A stretch of DNA of 64,000 bases, taken from the NCBI RefSeq assembly GCF_002906575.1, contig NZ_CP026309.1, forward strand, positions 2,976,001 to 3,040,000, read 5' to 3'. The stretch is from Salinigranum rubrum (GTDB lineage Archaea > Halobacteriota > Halobacteria > Halobacteriales > Haloferacaceae). Below are positions 43,424 to 52,927 of the stretch, piece by piece. Within the stretch, counting starts at the first letter, position 1. Every line of letters starts with the position of its first letter. The position numbers were made by a program, and so were the translations under genes. The notes under the pieces were generated by a model. That model was given only the letters and a program-made list of their open reading frames with translations. It had not been told where the DNA came from and ran no database searches.

Positions 43424-43845
43424 CTACGCCGATTCCGACTCCATCTCCGAATCGTCGTCGGAGACGACTCGTTCGGCGCGCGTGTACGCGTCGTAGATGG
43501 AGTAGACCCAGACGGCCGGGTAGAGGACGAAGCCGACGAGCGCGAGCGCCGACAGCAGCGCGAGCATGCTCCCGACGATGAACGCGAGGCCGCGTTCGAG
43601 TTCGCGGTTGTACAGTTGGCCGAGGCCCGGGAACAGCGCCGAGAGGAGCGCCGCGACGAACGGATTGCCGCCCTCGAAGAGGTCGTCGAGCGCCGATTCG
43701 ACCGACGACTTCGGGGGTCGCGCTGGCGCACACCGCAGTGTGGGCAGATTTCGGCGGCCTCAGCGATGACCGCGCCACAGTCTCGACAGAACCGTTCGTC
43801 GGGGCCACGCTCCCGGCTTGGCGACTCGCTGGAGGGCGAAGACAT
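43424..43845 (-). pseudogene. Zinc-ribbon membrane protein, one frameshift
   Basis: From ATG 43845 the frame encodes a Ser-rich start and a zinc ribbon ('RFCRDCGAVIAEAAEICPHCGVRQRDP', C-x2-C ... C-x2-C). The next frame gives a hydrophobic region with 'FVAALLSALFPGLGQLYNREL' and two more TM stretches, ending in an acidic tail and TAG. One added C in the G5 run 43713-43717 (plus strand) joins them at RQRDPPKSSVESAL, about 140 aa. 'PGLGQLYN' is the TM2-type signature common to small membrane proteins with zinc ribbons. Confidence 0.75.
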
Positions 43846-43921
43846 ATCTGGGGGTCCTCGCCGGACCGACATAGCTGTTCGGGAGGACGGGGTACCACGA
43901 CGCGGGTCCGGCCACCGTGCC

Positions 43922-45103
43922 CTACCGCGCGAGGAACGCCGCGGCGAGCAGGTACGCGTAACAGAGCGCGCCACAGAGCGCCAGCCACTCACCGAGCGTC
44001 GTCGCGGTCGGCACCCGGAGCGTGAGTCCACCGACCTGCGCGAGGAGGCCGCCCGAGAGCGCGAGCACCGAGACGCGGGCAGTGGAGTCGGAGGAGCCGG
44101 GCAGGTCGCCCACGGCGGGCGGATAGAACTGGTACGCGAGGCCGACGACGGTCAGTCCCAGAAAGCCGAGGAGGTTCACCCGGAGGTGTGCGCGGACGAG
44201 CGCGGCCGAGGGCGCCTCGAAGGCGAACCACAGCCCGAACGCGACGCCGAGAACGCCGAACCCCGCGGCGACGAGGACGGTCGAGAGTCCGACGCGCCGG
44301 CGGGACGAGCGGCGAGCGAGCAGCGCGACGGCGAGCGCGAACCCACAGACTGCACCGGCTTCGAGGAGGGCACCGGCTCGGAACCAGCGACCGGCATCGA
44401 GGAGTCGCGTGGCGAGGAGTCCCGGCGCGAGCGCACCGGGGAGAAGCGTCGCGACGGCGAGCGAGCGCGGGAGGGGCGCGCCGAAGAAGCGCGGCAGGAG
44501 GCGAAAACCGAGGGCGAACACGAGCAGGCCCGCCGCACCCGCGGCCAGGAGATGTGTCACGCGCGGCGGGTAGCCGTCGAGGAGGGGTGGCAAGCCGGTG
44601 TGGAGTCCGAGCGTCGCGGACGTCCCGACGAGGAGGTACGCGAACGCGACGGGGACGAAGGCGTTCGCCACGCGGTCGACCGGGCGACGGTCGGCGTTGT
44701 GCTCGCCGGTCGCGGTGGCGCGACCGGTCGGGTCGTGCCGGACGGTCCAGCCGAGCGTCCCGAGGAAGACCGCGACACCGACCGCCCACGCGAGCGCGCC
44801 GGTCGATGCGAGCCACGAGGGGGTTCCCGAAAGCGTCCCCGCGGCGAGACCGCCCGCGCCGACGACGACGAACGGGAGTCCGACCGCTGGCGCGCGCGGG
44901 AACGCCAGCGTGCGGTCGAAGTACGTCGGCACCAGCGAGTACGCCTTGCCGAACACCATCGGGAAGACGAAGCCGTAGACGGCCAGCGTCACCTCGGTAC
45001 GGCGAGGGACGCCGAGCACGGAGGCGAGTTGCCAGAGGAGGAGGAACGAGACGCTGACGAGCGCGTACCGTCGTGCCCATCGGGAGATGGTTTCGGGAGC
45101 CAT
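43922..45103 (-). CDS. Polytopic membrane protein, possibly heme-copper-oxidase-like/NnrS-like
   Basis: The 393-aa protein has about 11-12 hydrophobic helices. Histidines lie in or near helices: 'PPRVTHLLAAGAAGLL' (near 185) and 'VRAHLRVNLLGFLGLTVVGLAYQFYPP' (near 300-330), reminiscent of NnrS or oxidase subunit I families in which such His bind heme or metal. 'YGFVFPMVFGKAYSLVPTYFDR' near the start also resembles these proteins. No partner subunits are encoded nearby, so the assignment is tentative. Start is ATG 45103. Confidence 0.55.
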   Translation of the reverse strand: MAPETISRWARRYALVSVSFLLLWQLASVLGVPRRTEVTLAVYGFVFPMVFGKAYSLVPTYFDRTLAFPRAPAVGLPFVVVGAGGLAAGTLSGTPSWLASTGALAWAVGVAVFLGTLGWTVRHDPTGRATATGEHNADRRPVDRVANAFVPVAFAYLLVGTSATLGLHTGLPPLLDGYPPRVTHLLAAGAAGLLVFALGFRLLPRFFGAPLPRSLAVATLLPGALAPGLLATRLLDAGRWFRAGALLEAGAVCGFALAVALLARRSSRRRVGLSTVLVAAGFGVLGVAFGLWFAFEAPSAALVRAHLRVNLLGFLGLTVVGLAYQFYPPAVGDLPGSSDSTARVSVLALSGGLLAQVGGLTLRVPTATTLGEWLALCGALCYAYLLAAAFLAR

Positions 45104-45221
45104 GTCGTCAACACCCCCGTCCGTCGCTCGGACGCGCGGGGCGTGCGTCGTTCGAACGCACGAGCCTCACTCGAACGTTGTGCCCGGCCGGTGGTCAGTC
45201 CGCCCCCGAACGGGTTCGGGG

Positions 45222-45455
45222 TTACTGGACGCCCGTCCGAGCCCGGACGATGTCGGCACGAACCCGGTCCGGTTCCTCCCCGACCCGGTCCAGCGCGTCG
45301 TCGAGCGTGAGACCGTCCGCCAGGCTCACCAGTTCCGCGGCGAGGTCGACGTCGTCGACGTCGGAGAGGGCGCTCGCGAGGTCCGCGTCCTCGCTGGCGA
45401 ACAGGTCGTCACGGATGGGCGGGTCGACGTGGTCGGGCCCCTCGTCGGTCGGCAT
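45222..45455 (-). CDS. Small acidic protein, hypothetical
   Basis: The 77-aa highly acidic protein, beginning MPTDEGPDHVDPPIRDD, is helical with repeated 'DVDDVDLAAELVSLADGLTLDDALDRV'-type segments and no Cys. ATG 45455 is chosen because a TTTTGC-type box begins about 32 nt upstream on the minus strand. Not recognised; a small helix-turn-helix-like or adaptor protein is possible. Confidence 0.6.
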   Translation of the reverse strand: MPTDEGPDHVDPPIRDDLFASEDADLASALSDVDDVDLAAELVSLADGLTLDDALDRVGEEPDRVRADIVRARTGVQ

Positions 45456-45755
45456 CGTCACCGTCGTCTTCGGGTGGCCACGCAAAACCCTTGTCCACGC
45501 ACCGTCGGGAGGTGGCCCGTTCGGCGAGTATTGAGCGTGTGTAGTCCGGTTCGACTGGAGAGGTACTGACATCCTGTCGTCGGGTCCGCAGTCGAGACGA
45601 GCGGGTTCTCTGCGGTGCGCTCCACGCGTGCGCGGGAACACGAATAGAGCGCTCTTGAGCACTCCGGACCCGTCGTGAGGTGAGTGGGAGGCCGCCCGCG
45701 CGGTGTCGTCAATCAATCATGAGATTGATAGGGTGTGGGCGGGATACGATAGCCG
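45456..45755. other. Intergenic region before the AglF-like gene
   Basis: Exactly 300 nt without a supported gene. It includes the minus-strand promoter of the small acidic protein and the inverted repeat at 45712-45729. Confidence 0.5.
45712..45729. promoter_or_regulatory. Candidate operator, ATCAATC-ATGA-GATTGAT
   Basis: Perfect 7-bp inverted arms around a 4-nt centre, ending 26 nt before the AglF-like ATG at 45756. It covers the expected TATA/BRE position, so binding there would affect transcription. Confidence 0.45.
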
Positions 45756-46487
45756 ATGAAAGCCGTCGTACTCGCTGCGGGAAAGGGGACTCGTCTGCGA
45801 CCACTCACCGACGACAAGCCGAAGGGGATGGTCGAAGTCGACGGGGAGCCGATCCTCACCCACTGTCTGAACAAGCTCATCGACCTCGGTGCGGAGGAGT
45901 TCGTCATCGTGGTCGGCTACATGAAAGAGAAGATCATCCAGTACTACGGTGACGAGTACGAGGGGATCCCGATCACGTACGCCCACCAGCGCGAGCAGAA
46001 GGGGTTGGCCCACGCGCTGTTGACCGTCGAGGAGTACATCGACGACGACTTCATGCTCATCCTCGGCGACAACGTCTTCAGCGCGAACCTCAAGGACGTC
46101 GTCCGGCGCCAGCAGGAAGACCGCGCCGACGCGGCGTTCCTCGTCGAGGAGGTGCCGTGGGAGGAAGCGTCCCGATACGGCGTCTGTGACACCAACAAGT
46201 ACGGCGAGATAGTCGAGGTCATCGAGAAGCCCGAGGACCCGCCGTCGAACCTGGTGATGACCGGCTTCTACACGTTCACGCCCGCCATCTTCCACGCCTG
46301 TCACCTCGTCCAGCCGTCGAACCGCGGCGAGTACGAGATCAGCGAGGCCATCGACCTGCTGATTCGGTCGGGCCGGACCATCGACGCCATCAAACTGGAG
46401 GGGTGGCGGATGGACATCGGCTACCCCGAGGACCGCGACGAGGCCGAAAAGCGGCTGAAAGAGGCGCGCGAGGAAGAGGCGGAGTAG
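45756..46487 (+). CDS. aglF: Glucose-1-phosphate uridylyltransferase-like nucleotidyltransferase
   Basis: The enzyme joins a nucleoside triphosphate and a sugar-1-phosphate. 'VVLAAGKGTRLRPLTDDKPKGM' contains the signature GKGTRLRPLT and the substrate Lys; 'ILGDNVFSANL' has the metal Asp; 'VIEKPEDPPSNLVMTGFYTF' and 'GWRMDIGYPED' complete the family pattern. The length of 243 aa and sequence style match Haloferax AglF, which makes UDP-glucose for N-glycosylation, so the gene symbol is used for that likely function. It lies outside the main glycan island but would feed it. The start is clear. Confidence 0.85.
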   Translation: MKAVVLAAGKGTRLRPLTDDKPKGMVEVDGEPILTHCLNKLIDLGAEEFVIVVGYMKEKIIQYYGDEYEGIPITYAHQREQKGLAHALLTVEEYIDDDFMLILGDNVFSANLKDVVRRQQEDRADAAFLVEEVPWEEASRYGVCDTNKYGEIVEVIEKPEDPPSNLVMTGFYTFTPAIFHACHLVQPSNRGEYEISEAIDLLIRSGRTIDAIKLEGWRMDIGYPEDRDEAEKRLKEAREEEAE

Positions 46488-46741
46488 GTTCACGCAGCGG
46501 CGACGGACGGGCGAGACCGACCGAGTCCGTCGCTCGCGCCCATCACCAGACCTGATAGCCGAGGGCGAACGTTTACCACTCCCGTCCTCGACGTCTCGGA
46601 CGAGGACGGTCACCGGGTGCGCGCGAAACGGCTCCGTTTCGACGACGACCATGCATCGTTCGGCACCACGCGCCGTCCTCGCTCGGCATCACCCTGCCGA
46701 CTCACTTCTCCTCTCGACTCGCCCCGGGAGGCGAGCCTCGT

Positions 46742-47734
46742 TCAGTCCTTCCCCGGCGCGGGCCACCGCGGCGTCTTCGGGGCCTCGATTCGGTCGAGTT
46801 GCTCGTCGGTGAGGTCCAATTCCACGGCCTGGAGGTTTTCCCGGAGGTGCCGTTCGGTGCGGGGTCCGACGATGGGAGCGTCGACGACTTCCTTGTGGAG
46901 GAGCCACGCGAGCGACACCTGCGCGGGCGTGGCGTCGACCTCCGCGGCTACCTCGCGGACGGCGTCGAGGACGTCCCAGTTCTCGTCGGTGAAGCGGTTC
47001 TCGGTGTAGTCGTCGGTCTCGGCTCGGCTTCCTTCCGGGACCTCGGCGTCGCGGTCGTACTTCCCCGCGAGGAACCCACCGGCGAGCGGCGACCACGGAA
47101 TGACGCCGACGCCCTCGCCCGCACACACCGGCAGGAGGTTCGCCTCCTCGTGTCGGTCGACCGCGTTGTACTCGGGTTGCATGCAGGCGAAGCGCTCGTA
47201 CCCCTCGACGTCCGCGGTGTACAGCGCCCTCGTGAACTGGTACGCCGACATGGTCGACGCGCCGAGGTAGCGGACCTTCCCGGACTCGACGAGAGAGTCG
47301 AGCGCGGAGAGCGTCTCCTCGATTTCGACGTCCGGGTCCCACCGGTGGATCTGGTAGAGGTCGATGTAGTCGGTCCCGAGGCGGTCGAGGGAGTTCTCCA
47401 CCTGGTCGAGGATGTGTTTCCGTGAGAGCCCGGACTTGTTCGGTCCCTCCCCCATCGGGAAGTACACCTTCGTCGCGAGGACGAGTTCCTCGCGGTCGTA
47501 GCTCTCGATGGCCTCGCCCACTATCTCTTCCGACTCCCCGCGGGAGTAGGCGTTGGCCGTATCGAGGAAATTCACGCCCGAATCGAGCGCTTCACGGACG
47601 AGGTCGATCGACCGGTCACGGTCGTCGAGCATCCACTCCCGGGCGGAGCCGAAGTTCATACAGCCGAGACAGAGCCGCGAGACTTCGAGACCGGTTCGTC
47701 CGAGCCGGGTGTACGCCATGTCGACGTCGGTCAT
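46742..47734 (-). CDS. Aldo/keto reductase
   Basis: The 330-aa NADPH-dependent TIM-barrel reductase has 'GRTGLEVSRLCLGCMNFGS', 'NFLDTANAYSRGESEEIVG' (active Asp and Tyr), 'ELVLATKV' (active Lys), 'IDLYQIHRWDP' (active His) and 'QPEYNAVDRHEEANLLPVC'. All four catalytic residues are present. ATG 47734 is used and MAYTRLG at 47719 is the alternative; a CTTTTGAG box lies about 30 nt upstream of 47734. Substrate unknown. Confidence 0.88.
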   Translation of the reverse strand: MTDVDMAYTRLGRTGLEVSRLCLGCMNFGSAREWMLDDRDRSIDLVREALDSGVNFLDTANAYSRGESEEIVGEAIESYDREELVLATKVYFPMGEGPNKSGLSRKHILDQVENSLDRLGTDYIDLYQIHRWDPDVEIEETLSALDSLVESGKVRYLGASTMSAYQFTRALYTADVEGYERFACMQPEYNAVDRHEEANLLPVCAGEGVGVIPWSPLAGGFLAGKYDRDAEVPEGSRAETDDYTENRFTDENWDVLDAVREVAAEVDATPAQVSLAWLLHKEVVDAPIVGPRTERHLRENLQAVELDLTDEQLDRIEAPKTPRWPAPGKD

Positions 47735-47828
47735 ACGAGAGTCGACGGGGGCGCGGCTCAAAAGGGTGCGCGCTCGGGCTGGCTGACCCGACCACGACAG
47801 CAAAGAGCCCAGAGCGGGTAGCGAGCGT

Positions 47829-48221
47829 ATGACCCGTCGCCGCCCCGACGACGACCGGTTGCGTGCCGTCGGGGTCACCCTCGTCCTCCTCGTCGCGTCG
47901 CTCGTCCCCTCGCCGCTCGAACGTCATCCCGGCTGGGAGTGGGTGGGACCGGACAAACTCCTCCACCTGCTCGGGCACGCGGGCTACGTGGTGGTCCTCG
48001 CCGACGCGTTCGACGGAAGTCGACGCTCTCGCGGCGAAAGCGCGGTGCTCGCGGTGTGCGTCTCGACGGCGCACAGCCTCCTCACGGCACGGCTCCAGAC
48101 GTACGTCCCCGGCCGGATGGGTGAAACCGGCGACGTCGTCGCGGGGTTCGTCGGAGCGGTGGTCGCCGCGTCGGTGTGGTACCGGCGCGTCAGTCCGACT
48201 CGCTCGGTCCCCGAACGGTGA
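47829..48221 (+). CDS. VanZ family membrane protein
   Basis: The 130-aa protein has four hydrophobic segments: 'GVTLVLLVASLVPSP', 'DKLLHLLGHAGYVVVLADAF', 'AVLAVCVSTAHSLLTARL' and 'GDVVAGFVGAVVAASVW'. 'DKLLHLLGH' and 'GRMGETGDVVAGFVG' match the VanZ pattern (DK--H---Y, then D---N--G). It was named for teicoplanin resistance in bacteria, but in archaea the role is unknown. Its 3' end overlaps that of the convergent UspA gene by 32 nt. Confidence 0.8.
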   Translation: MTRRRPDDDRLRAVGVTLVLLVASLVPSPLERHPGWEWVGPDKLLHLLGHAGYVVVLADAFDGSRRSRGESAVLAVCVSTAHSLLTARLQTYVPGRMGETGDVVAGFVGAVVAASVWYRRVSPTRSVPER

Positions 48222-48627
48222 GAACGGGTACCGGCGAGGCTCTGAGGACCCGTTCGGTCACGCTCCCGAGGAGGTAGCGCTCGACGCCCGTCCGGGCGTG
48301 TGTCCCCATGACGACGAGGTCCACGTCGTGGTCGGCGGCGTAGTCGAGGACGACTTCGGACGGTGACCCTTCGCGGACCTCGCCGGTCACGCGTTCGACC
48401 CCGCGTCGTTCCGCCCGGTCGACCATGTCGGCGACGGTGCCTCTCGCCGCCTGGTCGGCAGCGTCGAAGAGCGCTCGGCTGTGTGCGTCGAGCGGGAGCG
48501 CGCCGGTGTCGACCACGTACAGGACGTCGAGGGCGGCATCGAACCGCCCTGTGAGGTCGAGCGCGTGGTCGAGCGCGGCGAGCGATGCCTCGCTACCGTC
48601 GGTGGGGAGGAGGATGCGATGGTACAT
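48190..48627 (-). CDS. Universal stress protein (UspA family)
   Basis: The 145-aa protein has the start 'YHRILLPTDGSEASLAAL' and the ATP-binding pattern 'GTHARTGVERYLLGSVTERVLRASPVPVLTV', with G-2x-G-9x-G-S. A normal single-domain UspA that probably binds ATP. ATG 48627 is chosen from the family start. It is divergent from the malic enzyme gene. Confidence 0.93.
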   Translation of the reverse strand: MYHRILLPTDGSEASLAALDHALDLTGRFDAALDVLYVVDTGALPLDAHSRALFDAADQAARGTVADMVDRAERRGVERVTGEVREGSPSEVVLDYAADHDVDLVVMGTHARTGVERYLLGSVTERVLRASPVPVLTVRGPSESD

Positions 48628-48727
48628 GGCGACGCGCTCCTCAACGGAGAGGGCGACGCCCAATCAGTGTTGGTCCGTTCTGCGGGGAACGAAGGGGCTA
48701 CCTGCCCGCACGACGAGGCCCCGACCG

Positions 48728-50983
48728 ATGACGCTCGAAGACGACGCACGGGAGTATCACCGTCGCGACCCGCCGGGCAAGGTGGAGATAGCGACGACCA
48801 AGCCGACGAACACCCAGCGCGACCTCTCGCTGGCGTACTCGCCCGGCGTGGCCGCGCCGTGTCGTGACATCGCCGAGTCCGAGGCGCTCGCGTACGACTA
48901 CACCGCGAAGGGGAACCTCGTCGGCGTCGTCTCGAACGGTTCGGCCGTGCTGGGGCTGGGCGACATCGGCGCGCAGGCGTCGAAACCGGTGATGGAGGGG
49001 AAGGGCGTACTGTTCAAACGCTTCGCCGACATCGACGTGTTCGACGTCGAACTCGACATCGACGACCCGGAGGCGTTCGTCCGCACCGTCGCGGCGATGG
49101 AACCGACGTTCGGCGGCATCAATCTCGAAGACATCGCGGCCCCGGACTGTTTCGAGGTCGAATCGGCGCTCCGCGACGAACTCTCGATTCCGGTGTTCCA
49201 CGACGACCAGCACGGCACGGCCATCATCTCCGGGGCCGCCCTGCTGAACGCCGTCGACATCGTCGGCAAGGACCTCTCGGAACTCACGGTCACGTTCGCG
49301 GGGGCGGGCGCCGCCGCGACGGCGACCGCACGGTTCTACGTCTCGCTCGGTATCCCCCGCGAGAACATCACGATGTGCGACGTCGACGGGATTCTCTCGG
49401 CGTCCCGCGCCGACGCCGGGGAACTGAGCGAGTACGCCGAGCCGTTCGCCCGCGGCGTCGACGACGGTGACCTCGCCGACGCCATCGAGGGCGCGGACGT
49501 GTTCGTCGGCCTCTCGGTGGGCGGTATCGTCTCCCAGGAGATGGTCCGCTCGATGGCCGACGACCCCGTCGTCTTCGCGATGGCCAACCCGGAGCCCGAA
49601 ATCGCGTACGAGGACGCCAAAGACGCGCGCGACGACACCGTCGTCGTGGCCACCGGTCGCTCGGACGACCCGAACCAGGTGAACAACGTGCTGGGCTTCC
49701 CCTTTATCTTCCGCGGCGCGCTCGACGCCCGGGCGACCGAGATAAACGAGGAGATGAAACGCGCCGCCGCGGAGGCGCTGGCCGAACTCGCGCGGCAGGA
49801 CGTCCCCGACGCCGTCGTGAAGGCGTACGGCGACCAGCCCCTGCGGTTCGGTCCCGACTACCTCATCCCGAAGCCGCTGGACCAGCGGGTCCTCTACGAG
49901 GTGACGCCCGCCGTCGCGCGGGCGGCGATGGACAGCGGCGCGGCCAGGAGAGAACTCGACCTCGACGCGTACCGGGAGGAACTCGAAGCCCGACTCGGCA
50001 CGTCACGGGAGATGATGCGGGTCGTCCTCAACAAGGCGAAGTCCGACCCGAAGCGCGTCGCGCTCGCCGAGGGCGAGGACGAGAAGATGATCCGGGCGGC
50101 GAACCGGATGGTCGAGGAGGGCATCGCCGAACCGGTGCTCGTCGGGCGCGAGGAGGTCATCCGTCGGACGGTCGCCGAACTCGGACTGGAGTTCGAGCCG
50201 ACGGTCACCGACCCCGAGGAGAGCGAGTGGGAGCGCTACGCCGACCACCTGTACGAACTCCGCCAGCGCAAGGGGCTCACCCGGACCGAAGCGAGCGAAC
50301 TCGTCCACGGGGACTCGAACTACTTCGCGAGCGTGATGGTCGCGCTGGACGACGCCGACGCGATGCTCACCGGGCGCACCAACCACTACCCGTCGGCGCT
50401 TCGGCCCCCGCTGCAGGTCATCGGGACCGCCGAGGACGCCGACTACGCCGCCGGTGTCTACGCGCTGACGTTCAAGAACCGGGTCGTCTTCTGCGCGGAC
50501 GCGACGGTGAACCTCGACCCGAACGAGGAGGTGCTCGCCGAGGTGACGAGACACACCGCCGAGTTGGCCCGGAGCTTCAACGTCGAACCCCGCGCGGCCC
50601 TCCTGTCGTACTCGGATTTCGGCAGCGTCGACAACCAGGGCGTCCGCAAGCCGCGCGAGGCGGTGCGGATGCTCCACGACGACCCGTCGGTGGGGTTCCC
50701 GGTGGACGGCGAGATGCAGGCCGACACCGCACTCGTCGAGGAGATGCTCACCGGCACCTACGAGTTCGCCGAACTCGACGGCCCCGCCAACGTCCTCGTC
50801 TTTCCGAACCTGGAGGCGGGGAACATCGGCTACAAACTGCTCCAGCGCCTCGGCGGCGCGGAGGCCATCGGCCCGATGCTCGTCGGGATGGACAAACCCG
50901 TCCACGTCATGCAGCGCGGCGACGAGGTGAAGGACATCGTCAACCTCGCCGGGGTTGCGGTGGTCGACGCGCAGGGCGAGTAG
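48728..50983 (+). CDS. maeB: NADP-dependent malic enzyme fused to a phosphotransacetylase-like domain
   Basis: The 751-aa protein joins an N-terminal malic enzyme (residues 1-430) to a phosphate-acetyltransferase-like domain (residues 435-751), the usual MaeB layout. The first half has '[18 protein letters not shown]', '[25 protein letters not shown]', '[21 protein letters not shown]' and the Rossmann '[17 protein letters not shown]'. The second has '[22 protein letters not shown]' and '[22 protein letters not shown]'. It decarboxylates malate to pyruvate; in known MaeB proteins the C-terminal half is regulatory (acetyl-CoA sensing) rather than a true transferase. Confidence 0.95.
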   Translation: MTLEDDAREYHRRDPPGKVEIATTKPTNTQRDLSLAYSPGVAAPCRDIAESEALAYDYTAKGNLVGVVSNGSAVLGLGDIGAQASKPVMEGKGVLFKRFADIDVFDVELDIDDPEAFVRTVAAMEPTFGGINLEDIAAPDCFEVESALRDELSIPVFHDDQHGTAIISGAALLNAVDIVGKDLSELTVTFAGAGAAATATARFYVSLGIPRENITMCDVDGILSASRADAGELSEYAEPFARGVDDGDLADAIEGADVFVGLSVGGIVSQEMVRSMADDPVVFAMANPEPEIAYEDAKDARDDTVVVATGRSDDPNQVNNVLGFPFIFRGALDARATEINEEMKRAAAEALAELARQDVPDAVVKAYGDQPLRFGPDYLIPKPLDQRVLYEVTPAVARAAMDSGAARRELDLDAYREELEARLGTSREMMRVVLNKAKSDPKRVALAEGEDEKMIRAANRMVEEGIAEPVLVGREEVIRRTVAELGLEFEPTVTDPEESEWERYADHLYELRQRKGLTRTEASELVHGDSNYFASVMVALDDADAMLTGRTNHYPSALRPPLQVIGTAEDADYAAGVYALTFKNRVVFCADATVNLDPNEEVLAEVTRHTAELARSFNVEPRAALLSYSDFGSVDNQGVRKPREAVRMLHDDPSVGFPVDGEMQADTALVEEMLTGTYEFAELDGPANVLVFPNLEAGNIGYKLLQRLGGAEAIGPMLVGMDKPVHVMQRGDEVKDIVNLAGVAVVDAQGE

Positions 50984-51048
50984 GGTCGTTTGGGTTCAGG
51001 TTTTGCGGGAGCGAGCGCCGCGAGCGACCGGAAAAGCTGGTCGTGGAG

Positions 51049-52062
51049 TCAGCCCTCTGGCTCCGGTTCTCGGAGCGCGCGCCGCCGCTCGGGAATCGCG
51101 TCGAACGTCTCGTTCGTGTCGCCGAGGACGAGGAGGGCGTAGTAGCGGAGGAACGTCTGGACGGGCACGGCGACGAGCAGCGCGAGGACGAACATCGCGA
51201 CGACGAACGCGGCGACGGCGACGCCGATGACGGTCCACCCCGCGAGGTGAGACACCGACAGGAGTGCGCCGCCGCCGAGGCCGAGGAGGGCGAGGGGAAT
51301 GCCGACGACCAGGGCGGCGACCAGCAACACTAAGCCGGTGAGGATGCCGCCCGCGAGGTTCAACACGATGGACATGAACAGGTACGCCAGATACTGCTTC
51401 CACTGCCCTCTCAGCGTGGACCAGAAGCGCCGCCACGAGGCGATGACGCCGCGCTCTTCGAGGAGCATCACCGGGACGACGAACATCGTGGTGAAGCCGT
51501 TCAGGAGACCGCCGACGAGCGCGACGAGGATCAGAACGGGGATGGCGACGACGAGCAGGCCGAGCGCGGCGACGTTCCCGCCCAGGACGAGCGGAGCGAA
51601 GACGGCGGCGAGGACGCCGACGACGAGACCGAGGGTGAGGAGCGTGAGGACGAGTCGGAAGCCGAACAGGCGAGCGCCCTGTCGCCAGTGGTCGCGCCAG
51701 TACCCCCTGAGAGTGACCTCCTCTTCGCGGAGCGACCGGACGAAGACGAACTCCATGACCGACCCCACGAAGAGAAAGCCCAGGAAGAGCAAGAGGAGGA
51801 CGACGGCGATAGTCGCGATGATGGCTATCTCGGGGCCGCCCAGCGAGGGGAGGTCGGGAGCGGTCGACGGCGGAGACGTCGGGCCGTCGGACGTGCTGGG
51901 GGTGCCGCTCCCCGTGAACTGGAACGGATTGAAGCCGCCGGCACCGCCGGCGAAGAAGACGACGACGGCGAGTCGGAGCCACCGACCCCGCTGGAACGGC
52001 CAGAGGAACGCTCTCGTCGCGTCGATGGCGTCCTCGATGTCGTCGAGGGCGTAGAGCGTCAC
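51049..52062 (-). CDS. DUF7544-type membrane protein, hypothetical
   Basis: The 337-aa protein begins 'ALDDIEDAIDATRAFLWPFQRGRWLRLAVVVFF', the characteristic haloarchaeal start, and has six to seven TM segments with a Gly/Ser/Pro loop after the first. 'FTTMFVVPVMLLEERGVIASWRRFWSTL' is a conserved cytoplasmic helix. GTG 52062 is used because homology begins at TLYALDDIE. It is near-divergent from the lipoprotein at 52263. Role unknown. Confidence 0.7.
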   Translation of the reverse strand: MTLYALDDIEDAIDATRAFLWPFQRGRWLRLAVVVFFAGGAGGFNPFQFTGSGTPSTSDGPTSPPSTAPDLPSLGGPEIAIIATIAVVLLLLFLGFLFVGSVMEFVFVRSLREEEVTLRGYWRDHWRQGARLFGFRLVLTLLTLGLVVGVLAAVFAPLVLGGNVAALGLLVVAIPVLILVALVGGLLNGFTTMFVVPVMLLEERGVIASWRRFWSTLRGQWKQYLAYLFMSIVLNLAGGILTGLVLLVAALVVGIPLALLGLGGGALLSVSHLAGWTVIGVAVAAFVVAMFVLALLVAVPVQTFLRYYALLVLGDTNETFDAIPERRRALREPEPEG

Positions 52063-52262
52063 GGCGACACCCCCTGGTGTCGCCGGAACTGTTCGCTCGG
52101 GTGGAGGGGACCTCTGTCGGGCATACGCACCGAAGACGTCACAACAATGTAACAAAACTGCTTCGCCTGGTCGCCGGTGTCACAGCGCGCTGTCACGGTA
52201 CCGACTGAGCGGTGCTCGGTGTTTCGGTGTCGTTTTCCGCCGTCGTCCGCAGGGTCTAGGGG

Positions 52263-52850
52263 ATGGACTTCGACACAGGCCGCCGTCGGTTCCTCGAACT
52301 CGCCGGGACCGGCACCGCGTTCTCGCTCGCAGGCTGTAGCGCCCTCCAGGACGACGCCGCGCCGCAGGCACAGACGACGGAGTCTGAAACCGGGGACGCC
52401 CCCTCGTCGGGAGCGAGTCGGCAAGCGACCGTCGCGCTCCGGGCCGACCAGCAGGCGCTCCAGCAGCGCCAGCAGGAGATTTCCTCGGAACTCCGTTCGG
52501 GGAACATCTCCCGGTCCGAGGCCCAACAGCAGTACCAGACGGCACAGCAGGAACTCCTCTCGGACGCCGTGACGTCGTTCAGAGAACGTGCGGAGTCGAC
52601 GGAGTCGCTCAGTATCGTCGACAGCGTCGAGCAGTTCGGCGTCTTCCTCGTCGAGGGACCCGCGGCGACGATTCTCGACACCCTGTCGTTCGACGCCGTG
52701 AACGCCCTCCTCTCCGCGGCGACGTTCGAGCAGGCGAGACAGCAAGCACAGCAGTCCCAGCAGGGACAGCAGACGGAGGCCGCGACTGGCGGGGGAGACG
52801 GGACGAACACGACGTCGACTGCGACGACGACTTCGCCGACGTCGAACTGA
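52263..52850 (+). CDS. Tat-exported lipoprotein, Gln-rich, hypothetical
   Basis: The 195-aa protein has a Tat signal and lipobox (GRRRFLELAGTGTAFSLAGC), then a Thr/Ser/Pro linker and a helical middle (residues 60-160) of Gln-rich coiled-coil character: 'RADQQALQQRQQEISSELR' and 'SEAQQQYQTAQQELLSDAV'. A low-complexity Gln/Gly/Thr tail follows. It should be anchored to the outer membrane surface by a lipid. The function is not recognised. Confidence 0.8.
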   Translation: MDFDTGRRRFLELAGTGTAFSLAGCSALQDDAAPQAQTTESETGDAPSSGASRQATVALRADQQALQQRQQEISSELRSGNISRSEAQQQYQTAQQELLSDAVTSFRERAESTESLSIVDSVEQFGVFLVEGPAATILDTLSFDAVNALLSAATFEQARQQAQQSQQGQQTEAATGGGDGTNTTSTATTTSPTSN

Positions 52851-52927
52851 CTCCGGTCGCCGAGCGGTGAGCGACGAACGTCGCGCCTGAAGCACGGCGT
52901 GTCGAGCGACGAACGTCGGACTCGAAC

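Noticed and set aside
43265-45310. Plus-strand open frame of about 680 codons
   Set aside because: Antisense to the zinc-ribbon and polytopic membrane genes; highly charged low-complexity translation typical of a shadow.
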